This document shows, one piece after another, positions 1 through 6,767 of a stretch of 13,369 nucleotides of DNA. The notes beneath the pieces were generated by a model that saw only the letters and a list, made by a program, of their open reading frames with translations, ran no database searches and had not been told where the DNA came from. Positions within the stretch are counted from its first letter, which is position 1. Every line of letters begins with the position of its first letter. A program made the translations under genes and the position numbers. The stretch comes from Bacilli bacterium (GTDB lineage: Bacteria; Bacillota_I; Bacilli_A; RF39; UBA660): the NCBI GenBank assembly GCA_028684735.1, contig JAQUFI010000035.1:1-13369 (forward strand). Reading direction: 5' to 3'.

Positions 1-1
1 T

Positions 2-460
2 TTACCCAATAACTATACAGTTATCATTAGGGCTTTAGAAGGTAAAAGTGGAATTGCTCCTGATAAAAGAAATTATACGATTCGATTTAGAAATACCAAA
101 AGAGCAGAAGATGTGATTGCTTACTTTAATAATGACCAAATTGAATACGAAGCTTATAACGATGGTCCTGACTTTGTTGTATCTTTAAAAGAAGTTCCAA
201 CAATTGGTCAATTGACTTTAAATTGTAAGGGAAAAGATATTGAAATTGATGCGATTCGTCTAATTAAGGATGATATTGAAGGGATTATTAGTGATCTTCA
301 AATTGAAACCTTATTGAAAGAAAAAATTGATGCCGTTTTATTTAGTGATTTACCATATCAAAAGAAAAGAATTGCGATTCGTCGTTTATCAAGCAAAGGA
401 CTAGAAAAAAAATTTATTAAATTATTCTTAAAATTACTTGAATATATTAATGAAGTATAA
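2..460 (+). CDS. C-terminal fragment of a probable GH31 alpha-glucosidase (5' end outside window)
   Basis: An open frame enters at base 2 and ends at TAA 458-460, giving about 152 residues. There is no credible start: the GTG at 113 lies inside continuous coding sequence, so the gene begins before the window. The visible part reads as a beta-rich domain (pattern YTVIIRALEGKSG then NYTIRFRNT) followed by a helical, lysine-rich tail. This resembles the region after the catalytic barrel in family 31 glycoside hydrolases, which release glucose from alpha-glucosides. The catalytic domain is not in the window, so the family call is only moderate. The promoter of the next unit overlaps its last codons. 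An alternative is another carbohydrate-active enzyme with a similar accessory domain. Confidence 0.55.
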   Translation, partial: LPNNYTVIIRALEGKSGIAPDKRNYTIRFRNTKRAEDVIAYFNNDQIEYEAYNDGPDFVVSLKEVPTIGQLTLNCKGKDIEIDAIRLIKDDIEGIISDLQIETLLKEKIDAVLFSDLPYQKKRIAIRRLSSKGLEKKFIKLFLKLLEYINEV

Positions 461-466
461 TATAAT
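438..466 (+). promoter_or_regulatory. Sigma-A-type promoter of the T-box/leuS operon
   Basis: TTGAAT at 438-443 (-35) and TATAAT at 461-466 (-10) are separated by 17 bases. A second TATAAT register starts at 456. The -35 lies inside the end of the upstream glucosidase gene and the -10 overlaps its TAA stop region. Transcription would begin near 473, just before the T-box leader. Confidence 0.7.
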
Positions 467-473
467 ATTAGTA

Positions 474-690
474 TTAAAAAGAAAAACGAGGAAAAAGACT
501 AGTAATAATTAACTTAGTGATAGAGAGTTAGTGGATGGTGGAAACTAACCTAAAGTAATTGTGAACTCACTTTGGAGTTGTATATATGAAAATATATACC
601 GCATTAATGCGTTATCAAAATAAGTGCATAAATTATTATGAATTAAGGTGGTACCGCGATTTTTCGTCCTTAAACATAATAATTTTTTCT
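474..690 (+). promoter_or_regulatory. Leucine-specific T-box riboswitch leader
   Basis: The leader has the classic T-box landmarks. A Stem I region contains the AGAGAGTTAG segment with GTTAG (about 525-530) able to pair with CTAAC (545-549). A specifier context GTGAACTCAC carries CTC (Leu) at 566-568 in the usual GAA-NNN-A setting. The T-box itself, AAGGTGGTACCGCG, lies at 645-658, with a TGGT bulge to pair with the tRNA acceptor end. In this family, uncharged tRNA binds specifier and bulge and stabilises an antiterminator, so downstream genes are expressed when leucine is short. The CTC specifier fits the leuS gene downstream. The controlled unit also includes the small membrane protein at 703. 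Confidence 0.95.
630..688 (+). terminator. T-box intrinsic terminator
   Basis: A long hairpin shares its left arm with the T-box. AAATTATTATG (630-640) pairs with CATAATAATTT (675-685), TTAAGG (643-648) with CCTTAA (668-673), and CGA (657-659) with TCG (664-666). A T-run follows at 683-688. Bases 645-658 are needed either for this terminator or for the antiterminator, which is the switch. Confidence 0.88.
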
Positions 691-702
691 ATAGGAGGAA
701 AT

Positions 703-1056
703 ATGGGAGATTTAATTTTTGCGATTATTGTTTTTATTATTATTTATTTGTTGTATTTAGGTATCGTTATTTTAAATAAGGAAAAATTAGAAAAATTTAC
801 GAAAGCTAAAGAAATCAGTTTATTAGTTAGTAAATATAAATTAGATTTAAAACAAATTAATATTAAAAAGTTAGTTAATATGGTAGCTTTAAGCAATTCG
901 TTTATTATGGCATTAGCTATTTATTTAGTTTCCTTAGTTGAGAATATTTTTCTCCAAATCCTCGTTGCTTTTGTGGTTATATTCCCTTCCATATTAATTA
1001 TTTATCCTTTAATCGGTAATTATTTCAAAAAGAAAGAAGTGAAGAAAAATGTATAA
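703..1056 (+). CDS. Small three-helix membrane protein of unknown function, T-box controlled
   Basis: The start is ATG 703, preceded by AGGAGG at 693-698. An in-frame ATG at 586 lies inside the T-box and is rejected. The product is 117 residues. Three hydrophobic segments lie at about 4-24, 59-79 and 82-104. The loop at 25-57 is rich in lysine and the tail ends KKKEVKK, so the positive-inside rule places the loop and the C-terminus in the cytoplasm and the N-terminus outside. There are no cysteines and no recognised catalytic motif. The stop overlaps the start of leuS by 8 bases, so translation is probably coupled, and both genes sit behind the leucine T-box. A role linked to leucine supply or to synthetase level is possible but unproven. 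I do not recognise the family. Confidence 0.85.
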   Translation: MGDLIFAIIVFIIIYLLYLGIVILNKEKLEKFTKAKEISLLVSKYKLDLKQINIKKLVNMVALSNSFIMALAIYLVSLVENIFLQILVAFVVIFPSILIIYPLIGNYFKKKEVKKNV

Positions 1057-3445
1057 TTTTACAAAAATAGAAAAGAAATGGCAAAAACATTGGCAAGCAA
1101 ACAATTGTTTTAATGCTGAAAACAATAGTACTAAACCAAAATATTATATTTTAATAGAATTTCCTTATCCCTCAGGAGCAGGTCTTCATATTGGCCATGT
1201 CCGTAGTTACACAGCTTTAGATCTATTAGCTAGGAAAAGAAGAGCCGAAGGATACAATGTTTTATTTCCGATTGGTTGGGATGCTTTTGGTTTACCAGCT
1301 GAACAATATGCGATTATAAATAAGATTCATCCTAAGGATGCAGTCAAAGAGAATATTGTTACGTTTAAAGGTCAGATTCAAAGTTTGGGGATATCTTTTG
1401 ATTGGAATCGTGAATTTTCAACGACTGATCCTGAATACTATAAGTGGACGCAATGGCAATTCCTAAAGTTTTATGAACATGGTTTAGCTTATAAATCAAA
1501 GAAAGATATCAATTGGTGTCCTAATTGTAAAGTGGGATTATCAAATGAAGAATCTAGTGGTGGTGTTTGTGAACGATGTGGTCACTCAGTTACCCAAAAA
1601 GAAAAAGACCAATGGTTACTTAGAATGAGTGCTTATGCCGAACCTTTACTTGAGGGGTTAGATAATACTTCTTTTCAAGAAAAAATAAAAACAGCTCAAG
1701 TCAATTGGATTGGGAAAAGTACGGGAGCAAATGTTAAGTTTAAGATTAAAGATACTGATCAAAACTTAGTTGTCTTTACGACTCGTCCAGATACTTTATA
1801 TGGAGTAACCTTTATGGTTATCTCACCAGAACACCCAATTCTTGAAACTTTAAAAGATAAGATCAATAATTATGATGAAGTTCAAAAATACCAAAACATT
1901 AGTAAAAATAAAACTGATTTTGAAAGATCTGAATTAAACAAAGATAAAACAGGTATTAAAATAGATGGCTTAAAGGCTATTAATCCTGTTAGTAGGGAAC
2001 AAATCGAAATATGGGTAGGAGATTATGTTCTTATGAATTATGGAACAGGGGCAATTATGTCAGTTCCTGCTCATGATGAACGTGATTATGAATTTGCTAA
2101 AAAGTTTAATATTCCTATTATTGAAGTTATTAAAGGGGGAGACATTTCTAAAGAAGCCTATACTGGTGAAGGTGAAATGGTAAATTCAGGAATGTTAAAT
2201 GGACTTACCAATAAAGCTGCTTCCACTGAGAAGATGATTCAATATTTAGAAGATAATGATTTAGGTGAAAGGCAAACTAATTATAAGTTACAAGATTGGA
2301 TTTTCTCAAGACAAAGATTCTGGGGTGAGCCAATTCCGATGATTAGTTGTGATGATTGTGGTTGGGTACCAGTTCCAGAAGCTGAATTACCTGTCTTATT
2401 ACCAGAGGTTGCTCATTATGAACCAACTGATAGTGGGGAATCACCACTAGCAGCTATCAAAGAATGGGTTCATACAAAATGTCCAAAGTGTGGGAAAGAT
2501 GCTAAAAGAGAAACCGATACAATGCCTAACTGGGCAGGTTCTAGTTGGTATTGGTTAAGATATATGGATCCTAAAAACAATAAGGATTTTGTATCAACAG
2601 AAGCTCTAAATTACTGGGGTAAAGTAGATTGGTATAATGGTGGTATGGAGCACGCTACCAGACACTTACTTTATGCTAGATTCTGGAATCAATTCTTACA
2701 CAATATCGGATTAGTGCCTCATTCTGAACCTTTTGAGATAAGAACAGCTCACGGGATGATTTTAGGTGCTAATGGCGAGAAAATGAGTAAAAGTAAAGGT
2801 AATGTTATTAGCCCTACCGATATTGTTGAAGAAGTTGGAGCAGATGCTTTAAGAACTTACGAAATGTTTATTGGCGACTATGAAAAAGAAGCCGCTTGGA
2901 GTACGAATAGTTTAAAAGGATGTAAGAGATTCTTAGATCGTGTATGGAGATTACCTGAAAATATGAATACTAATACTGGTTATACCAATGAATCATTAGT
3001 TCATAAAACAATTAAGAAGGTAACCTATGATATTGAAAACATGAAGTATAATACAGCTATTTCAGCTCTAATGATTATGGTTAATGAGTATGAGAAGATG
3101 GATGCTATTACTCGTGATGATTTATTAATCTTAGTTAAATTATTAAATCCGATTGCTCCTCATATAACTGAAGAAATAAATGAGTTATACCACTTAGGAG
3201 AGCCATTATGTGAGACTAGTTGGCCAACTTATGATGAAGATAAAACAATCGATGATGAATATGAAATGATTGTTCAAGTTAATGGTAAAGTTCGTGGCAA
3301 GGAAATGATTTCGACAGATACATCAAAAGAAGAAATGGAACAAATTGCTAAAGAAATAGATAATGTTAAAAAACATCTTGATGGTAAAGAAATTGTTAAG
3401 ACAATTACGATTCCTGGTAAAATGGTTAATATTGTTGTAAAATAA
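1049..3445 (+). CDS. leuS: Leucine--tRNA ligase
   Basis: Charges tRNA-Leu with leucine using ATP; cytoplasmic class Ia synthetase. The product has 798 residues, normal for bacterial LeuS. The Rossmann-fold HIGH motif is at residues 47-50 (GLHIGHVRSY). A zinc module has C157/C160 and C174/C177. The CP1 editing domain shows TTRPDTLYGVTF and GTGAIMSVPAHDERDYEF. A second Cys pair group (CDDC and CPKC) lies in the leucine-specific region before RETDTMPNWAGSSWYWLRY. KMSKS is at 578-582. The C-terminal domain contains QVNGKVRGK. The start overlaps the preceding membrane-protein gene, and both are under a CTC-specifier T-box, so expression should rise when tRNA-Leu is uncharged. All of its roughly 20 tryptophans are TGG, which supports the standard code. 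Confidence 0.98.
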   Translation: MYNFTKIEKKWQKHWQANNCFNAENNSTKPKYYILIEFPYPSGAGLHIGHVRSYTALDLLARKRRAEGYNVLFPIGWDAFGLPAEQYAIINKIHPKDAVKENIVTFKGQIQSLGISFDWNREFSTTDPEYYKWTQWQFLKFYEHGLAYKSKKDINWCPNCKVGLSNEESSGGVCERCGHSVTQKEKDQWLLRMSAYAEPLLEGLDNTSFQEKIKTAQVNWIGKSTGANVKFKIKDTDQNLVVFTTRPDTLYGVTFMVISPEHPILETLKDKINNYDEVQKYQNISKNKTDFERSELNKDKTGIKIDGLKAINPVSREQIEIWVGDYVLMNYGTGAIMSVPAHDERDYEFAKKFNIPIIEVIKGGDISKEAYTGEGEMVNSGMLNGLTNKAASTEKMIQYLEDNDLGERQTNYKLQDWIFSRQRFWGEPIPMISCDDCGWVPVPEAELPVLLPEVAHYEPTDSGESPLAAIKEWVHTKCPKCGKDAKRETDTMPNWAGSSWYWLRYMDPKNNKDFVSTEALNYWGKVDWYNGGMEHATRHLLYARFWNQFLHNIGLVPHSEPFEIRTAHGMILGANGEKMSKSKGNVISPTDIVEEVGADALRTYEMFIGDYEKEAAWSTNSLKGCKRFLDRVWRLPENMNTNTGYTNESLVHKTIKKVTYDIENMKYNTAISALMIMVNEYEKMDAITRDDLLILVKLLNPIAPHITEEINELYHLGEPLCETSWPTYDEDKTIDDEYEMIVQVNGKVRGKEMISTDTSKEEMEQIAKEIDNVKKHLDGKEIVKTITIPGKMVNIVVK

Positions 3446-3467
3446 ACCTTAGGGTTTATTTTTTTTA
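3441..3467 (+). terminator. Intrinsic terminator of leuS operon
   Basis: AATAAACC (3441-3448) pairs with GGTTTATT (3453-3460) around a TTAG loop, followed by a run of T to 3466. The left arm includes the leuS TAA stop. The next promoter begins immediately after. Confidence 0.85.
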
Positions 3468-3496
3468 TTGTTAAATATAGACCAATTTGTTATAAT
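3468..3496 (+). promoter_or_regulatory. Promoter of pilin/propeller gene
   Basis: TTGTTA (3468-3473) and a perfect TATAAT (3491-3496) lie 17 bases apart. The expected start near 3503 leaves about 14 untranslated bases, which contain the ribosome site AGGTGA (3507-3512). Confidence 0.8.
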
Positions 3497-3516
3497 AACT
3501 TATAGTAGGTGATTAC

Positions 3517-5130
3517 ATGAAGGAAAAAGGATTTACTCTAATTGAGTTATTAGGTGTTATTATTTTGTTAGGAGTAGTTGGATTAATTGTAGTTCCATCA
3601 GTTACTAATCTCATTAAAGATTCCAAACAAAAGTTATATAATACGCAAGTACACACAATCAATAAAGTTGCTAAAGATTGGTCAATTGAAAATGTTGAAC
3701 AATTGTCAGAAACTAAAACTATTTGTTTAAGTTTAGAACAATTAATTAACGAAGGTTATCTTGAACAGTCAGAAATTATTGATCCGAGAAATGAAAAAAA
3801 TAAAATGAATGGTAGTATTACTATAAAATATAATGATAGTTATTCTAAATATGAATACCTTTACAGTGAACAAACCATCGAAGAATGTTATCTTAATAAT
3901 GCGATTACATTTAATATAAATTATGGTGGTAGTAGTAACGACTATTTTTATAATATTATTGAGGTAAGTGATGGTTATGTTACCATCGGTTATAGTGAAT
4001 CAACTGACGGCGATTTAACTGGATTAAATAAAGGTGGCCGTGATGCCATTATCGTTAAATACGACTTAAATGGAAATGTTATCTGGAAAAAGAATTATGG
4101 CGGAAGTTCAGAAGATTATTTTGAAGGTATTATTGAAGTAAACGATGGTTATATTGTCACTGGTAGAACTAATTCAACTGATGGAGATTTAGCTGGGATA
4201 TCTAAAGGTGGCGGTGATGCCATTATCGTAAAATATGATAAGAATGGAAACATTATATGGAATAAGACTTATGGTGGAAGTTTTACTGAGCATTTTTATG
4301 ATATTATTTCAGTAAATAATGGATATGTAGTAGTAGGTTTTAGTAATTCAACCAATGGTGATTTAACTGGATTAAATAAAGGTGGCAGTGATTCCATTAT
4401 TGTAAAGTATGATTTAAGTGGAAATGTTATCTGGAAAAAGAATTATGGCGGAAGTTCTACAGATTATTTTAAAAATATAATCTTGACCAGTGATGGATAT
4501 ACAGTGGTAGGAAATAGTAGTTCAACTGATGGTGATTTAACTGGATTAAATAAAGGTTTAAATGATGCTATTATTGTAAAGTATGATTTAACTGGAAATG
4601 TTGTTTGGAAAAAGAATTATGGCGGAAGTTCAGAAGATTATTTTAAAAATATAATATTAGTTAGTGATGGATATACAGTGGTAGGAAATAGTAGTTCAAC
4701 TGATGGTGATTTAACTGGATTAAATAAAGGATTAAGTGATGCTGTTATTGTAAAGTATGATTTAACTGGAAATGTTGTTTGGAAAAAGAATTATGGTGGT
4801 AATACAGGCGATGATTTTAATGCTGTTGCATTAGCTAGTGATGGCTATGTTACAACAGGTTTTAGTAATTCAACTAATGGTGATTTAACTGGATTAAATA
4901 AAGGATTAAGTGATGCTATTATTGTAAAGTATGATTTAACTGGAAATATTGTTTGGAAGAAAAGTTTTGGTGGAAGTGGTAGCGAATACTTTTATAATAT
5001 TGAATCAGTTATTGATGGATATGCGTTAGTAGGTTTTAGTGATTCAATTAATGGAGATTTAACTGGATTAAACAAAGGATTAAGTGATGCAGTTATCTTT
5101 AAACTTGATATAAATGGTCAAAAAAAGTAA
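3517..5130 (+). CDS. Type IV pilin-like N-terminus fused to a seven-repeat beta-propeller, surface protein
   Basis: The protein has 537 residues. It opens with MKEKG followed by FTLIELLGVIILLG, a class III (type IV) prepilin signal. Peptidase cleavage is expected after G5, with the conserved Glu at mature position +5 (E10) and a hydrophobic helix to about 27. Residues 35-130 look like a small pseudopilin body with two cysteines (C70, C124) that could form a disulfide. From residue 135 to the end there are seven repeats of 58 residues (the last 55), each of the form NYGGS..DYF..I...DGY...G.S.STDGDLTGLNKG..DAIIVKYD..GN.IWKK. This resembles SBBP-type beta-propeller repeats, and seven copies fit a closed propeller. 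It is probably displayed outside the membrane, as a large minor pilin or adhesin tip. No assembly genes (pilB, pilC, pilD) are nearby, and its own promoter and terminator make it monocistronic. The ligand is unknown. Confidence 0.9.
   Translation: MKEKGFTLIELLGVIILLGVVGLIVVPSVTNLIKDSKQKLYNTQVHTINKVAKDWSIENVEQLSETKTICLSLEQLINEGYLEQSEIIDPRNEKNKMNGSITIKYNDSYSKYEYLYSEQTIEECYLNNAITFNINYGGSSNDYFYNIIEVSDGYVTIGYSESTDGDLTGLNKGGRDAIIVKYDLNGNVIWKKNYGGSSEDYFEGIIEVNDGYIVTGRTNSTDGDLAGISKGGGDAIIVKYDKNGNIIWNKTYGGSFTEHFYDIISVNNGYVVVGFSNSTNGDLTGLNKGGSDSIIVKYDLSGNVIWKKNYGGSSTDYFKNIILTSDGYTVVGNSSSTDGDLTGLNKGLNDAIIVKYDLTGNVVWKKNYGGSSEDYFKNIILVSDGYTVVGNSSSTDGDLTGLNKGLSDAVIVKYDLTGNVVWKKNYGGNTGDDFNAVALASDGYVTTGFSNSTNGDLTGLNKGLSDAIIVKYDLTGNIVWKKSFGGSGSEYFYNIESVIDGYALVGFSDSINGDLTGLNKGLSDAVIFKLDINGQKK
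3919..5127 (+). repeat. Seven tandem 174-bp coding repeats (propeller blades)
   Basis: Units start at 3919, 4093, 4267, 4441, 4615, 4789 and 4963, in strict 58-codon phase with no indels; the last is three codons short. Units 4 (4441-4614) and 5 (4615-4788) differ at about 11 of 174 bases by my count and share an uninterrupted identical block of nearly 70 bases. Units 1-3 are more diverged. This indicates recent duplication or gene conversion in the C-terminal half. Confidence 0.95.
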
Positions 5131-5132
5131 CT

Positions 5133-5162
5133 AAAAGATAGTATATAATATTATCTTTTTAA
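5133..5162 (+). terminator. Probable terminator of pilin/propeller gene
   Basis: AAAAGATA (5133-5140) pairs with TATCTTTT (5152-5159) just after the stop codon, continuing into TT. The stem is AT-rich and the tail short, so strength is uncertain. Confidence 0.6.
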
Positions 5163-5245
5163 TTATTATAAAAGTGTCAAGTATGACTAATTGGACCGTT
5201 TTTTTGATGTAATATTTCATTAAGATTTCTTTTATATGATATTTT

Positions 5246-5254
5246 TGATATAAT
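5246..5254 (+). promoter_or_regulatory. Extended -10 promoter of rnhB operon
   Basis: TGATATAAT (5246-5254) is an extended -10 (TGnTATAAT). The -35 position 17 bases upstream (5226-5231, TTTCTT) is poor, which extended -10 promoters tolerate. The start near 5261 would fall at the GAGGT ribosome site, giving a very short leader. Confidence 0.6.
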
Positions 5255-5271
5255 TAAGATGAGGTAAAATT

Positions 5272-5883
5272 ATGGATTTATACAGATATGAAAATGAGTT
5301 ATATAGTAATGGTATTACTAATATAGGTGGTGTTGATGAAGTAGGTCGTGGTCCATTAATAGGACCCGTTGTGGCTGCTTGCGTAGTGTTACCTAAAGGT
5401 TTTATTTTAGATGGTTTAACTGATTCTAAAAAAGTAAGTGAAAAGAAACGTGAGTTATTTTATGACTATATTATTGAGAATGCTCTTGCTTATGGGATTG
5501 GAATGGTTGAAGCTTCTGAAATAGATGAGATAAATATTTATGAAGCATCTAAAAAGGCAATGTTGCTTGCAATTGATGATGTAAATAAGCAAATAAAGAT
5601 AGGGCACATTCTAATTGATGCGATGCCACTTGATATTGATATTCCGCATACTTCAATTATAAAAGGGGATGCTAAGAGTATTAGTATTGCAGCTGCTTCA
5701 GTCATAGCTAAAGTAACTCGTGATAGAATGATGTATGATTTGGATATAAAGTATCCAATGTATGAATTTGGTAAACATAAGGGATATCCTACTAAAAAAC
5801 ATCTAGAGGCAATTAATAAGTATGGTTTAATTGAAGGATATCGTCTTAGTTATAAACCAGTTCAAGAAATAATAAAGAGGTGA
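5272..5883 (+). CDS. rnhB: Ribonuclease HII
   Basis: Cleaves the RNA strand of RNA-DNA hybrids and nicks at single ribonucleotides in DNA; cytoplasmic, metal dependent. At 203 residues it is close to E. coli RNase HII (198) and lacks the N-terminal extension of the B. subtilis enzyme. The motif GGVDEVGRGPLIGPVVAA gives catalytic D22 and E23. LIDAMPL gives D116 and KGDAKSISIAAASVIAKVTRD gives D133. The C-terminal GKHKGYPTKKHL segment is typical of the family. GAGGT (5261-5265) precedes the ATG. It leads a three-gene operon, with the next start 4 bases after its stop. Its TGA stop is immediately followed by TAA. Confidence 0.97.
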   Translation: MDLYRYENELYSNGITNIGGVDEVGRGPLIGPVVAACVVLPKGFILDGLTDSKKVSEKKRELFYDYIIENALAYGIGMVEASEIDEINIYEASKKAMLLAIDDVNKQIKIGHILIDAMPLDIDIPHTSIIKGDAKSISIAAASVIAKVTRDRMMYDLDIKYPMYEFGKHKGYPTKKHLEAINKYGLIEGYRLSYKPVQEIIKR

Positions 5884-5887
5884 TAAG

Positions 5888-6154
5888 ATGGAGCTTAATT
5901 CTTTTAATACTAATCCAATGGGAACGCCACTGAGGAAAATAAGAGAAAGTAATGATTCAATTGGTGGTCGAAGAGAACTTGCTGATATTAAAAAAGAAAT
6001 GCTGGATACGACCAGACCAGAACTAAAAAAATCATATATTTCAAAATATCATCGTGATCAAAATGAAATGCCTAAAACGAAGACTGAAGATAATATGGTT
6101 GATCTTCAAAGAAAAAGAATTGAATCATTGCGTCGTATCGATAGGGGATTATAA
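5888..6154 (+). CDS. Small charged protein of unknown function
   Basis: The product has 88 residues and starts at ATG 5888 behind AGAGGTGAT, which overlaps the end of rnhB. Its stop shares one base with the next ATG (TAATG at 6152-6156), a coupling arrangement, so it is very probably translated. The sequence is highly charged with many Arg, Lys, Glu and Asp. It has no membrane segment, signal peptide or cysteine. The N-terminal 30 residues (MELNSFNTNPMGTPLRKI) look disordered, and the rest could be helical. I recognise no family; a nucleic-acid or protein-binding adaptor is only a guess. Confidence 0.8.
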   Translation: MELNSFNTNPMGTPLRKIRESNDSIGGRRELADIKKEMLDTTRPELKKSYISKYHRDQNEMPKTKTEDNMVDLQRKRIESLRRIDRGL

Positions 6155-6681
6155 TGGATATCAAAACGATTATGGTGGGTCCACTCCAAACTAATTGTTA
6201 TCTATTAATTAAAGATAATAGTTGTTTAATCGTTGATCCGGGTGATGATTTTAAATTAATTGAAAAGCATCTTTCCAATTTACGATTAGTTGGCATTTTA
6301 ATTACACATCATCATCCTGATCATATTGGAGCTTTAGATGAATTAAAAAATAAATATCAAGTTCCGGTTTATTCTAGACATAATTTGTTAGAAAAAGAAT
6401 ACCATATCGATTCTTTTAAGTTTGAAGTTATTTATACTTTTGGTCATACGAGTGATTCCATTACTTTTTATTTTAAAGAGGAAAAAGCGATGTTTGTTGG
6501 TGATTTTTTATTTAAAGGCTCAATTGGTAGATATGACTTACCAACTGCTAACTACAATGATATGGTCAATAGTTTAAATAATATTATTAAATATAATGAT
6601 GATATTACGATTTATTCTGGTCATGGGCCTAAGACGACTTTAGGAGATGAAAAAAAAGACAATCCTTATTTACAATCATAG
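6154..6681 (+). CDS. MBL-fold metallo-hydrolase (glyoxalase II-like)
   Basis: The 175-residue metallo-beta-lactamase-fold protein belongs to the hydroxyacylglutathione hydrolase-like group. The motif THHHPDH gives H52, H54, D56 and H57. Further metal ligands are H98 (GHTSDS), D117 (VGDFLF) and H157 (YSGHGPKTT). All seven dinuclear-site residues are present. The N-terminal VGPLQTNCYLL and the ending GHGPKTTLGDEKKDNPYL are typical of the short bacterial subgroup, so the gene is complete although slightly shorter than the usual 200 or so residues. A thioester substrate is likely, but the precise one cannot be read from sequence. It is the last gene of the rnhB operon, coupled to the 88-residue gene by a one-base overlap. 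Confidence 0.9.
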   Translation: MDIKTIMVGPLQTNCYLLIKDNSCLIVDPGDDFKLIEKHLSNLRLVGILITHHHPDHIGALDELKNKYQVPVYSRHNLLEKEYHIDSFKFEVIYTFGHTSDSITFYFKEEKAMFVGDFLFKGSIGRYDLPTANYNDMVNSLNNIIKYNDDITIYSGHGPKTTLGDEKKDNPYLQS

Positions 6682-6692
6682 GATTGTTTTTA
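6660..6692 (+). terminator. Intrinsic terminator of rnhB operon
   Basis: CAATCCT (6660-6666) pairs with AGGATTG (6680-6686) and is followed by TTTTT (6687-6691). The stem begins inside the last codons of the MBL gene and includes its TAG stop. Confidence 0.8.
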
Positions 6693-6716
6693 TATACACA
6701 AATAGACAAATACACC

Positions 6717-6745
6717 TTTCATTTTTCCTTAAAAAAAGGTATAAT
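6717..6745 (+). promoter_or_regulatory. Probable promoter of the rnf operon
   Basis: TATAAT lies at 6740-6745, between the terminator of the previous operon and rnfC. The -35 candidate TTTCAT (6717-6722) at 17-base spacing is weak. The start near 6752 would leave about 16 bases of leader containing AGGAGCGGAG. No operator is evident. Confidence 0.55.
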
Positions 6746-6767
6746 GATTATGATAGGAGCGGAGATT

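Noticed and set aside
113..460. GTG at 113 as the start of a separate 115-residue gene
   Set aside because: The same frame is open to the left edge and encodes family-like sequence, so it is the tail of a longer gene.
586..702. In-frame ATG at 586 that would extend the membrane protein by 39 residues
   Set aside because: It lies inside the T-box structure and terminator. ATG 703 has an AGGAGG site at the right distance, and the added residues are not membrane-protein-like.
5165..5210. Hairpin GTCA-AGTA-TGAC followed later by a T-run, as a second terminator or small RNA
   Set aside because: The stem is only 4 bp and the T-run is separated from it, so it is not distinguishable from chance in AT-rich DNA.
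6684..6767. N-terminal extension of RnfC from TTG 6684 or the ATGs near 6744
   Set aside because: These starts fall within the previous terminator or the -10 region, while ATG 6768 follows a strong ribosome site.
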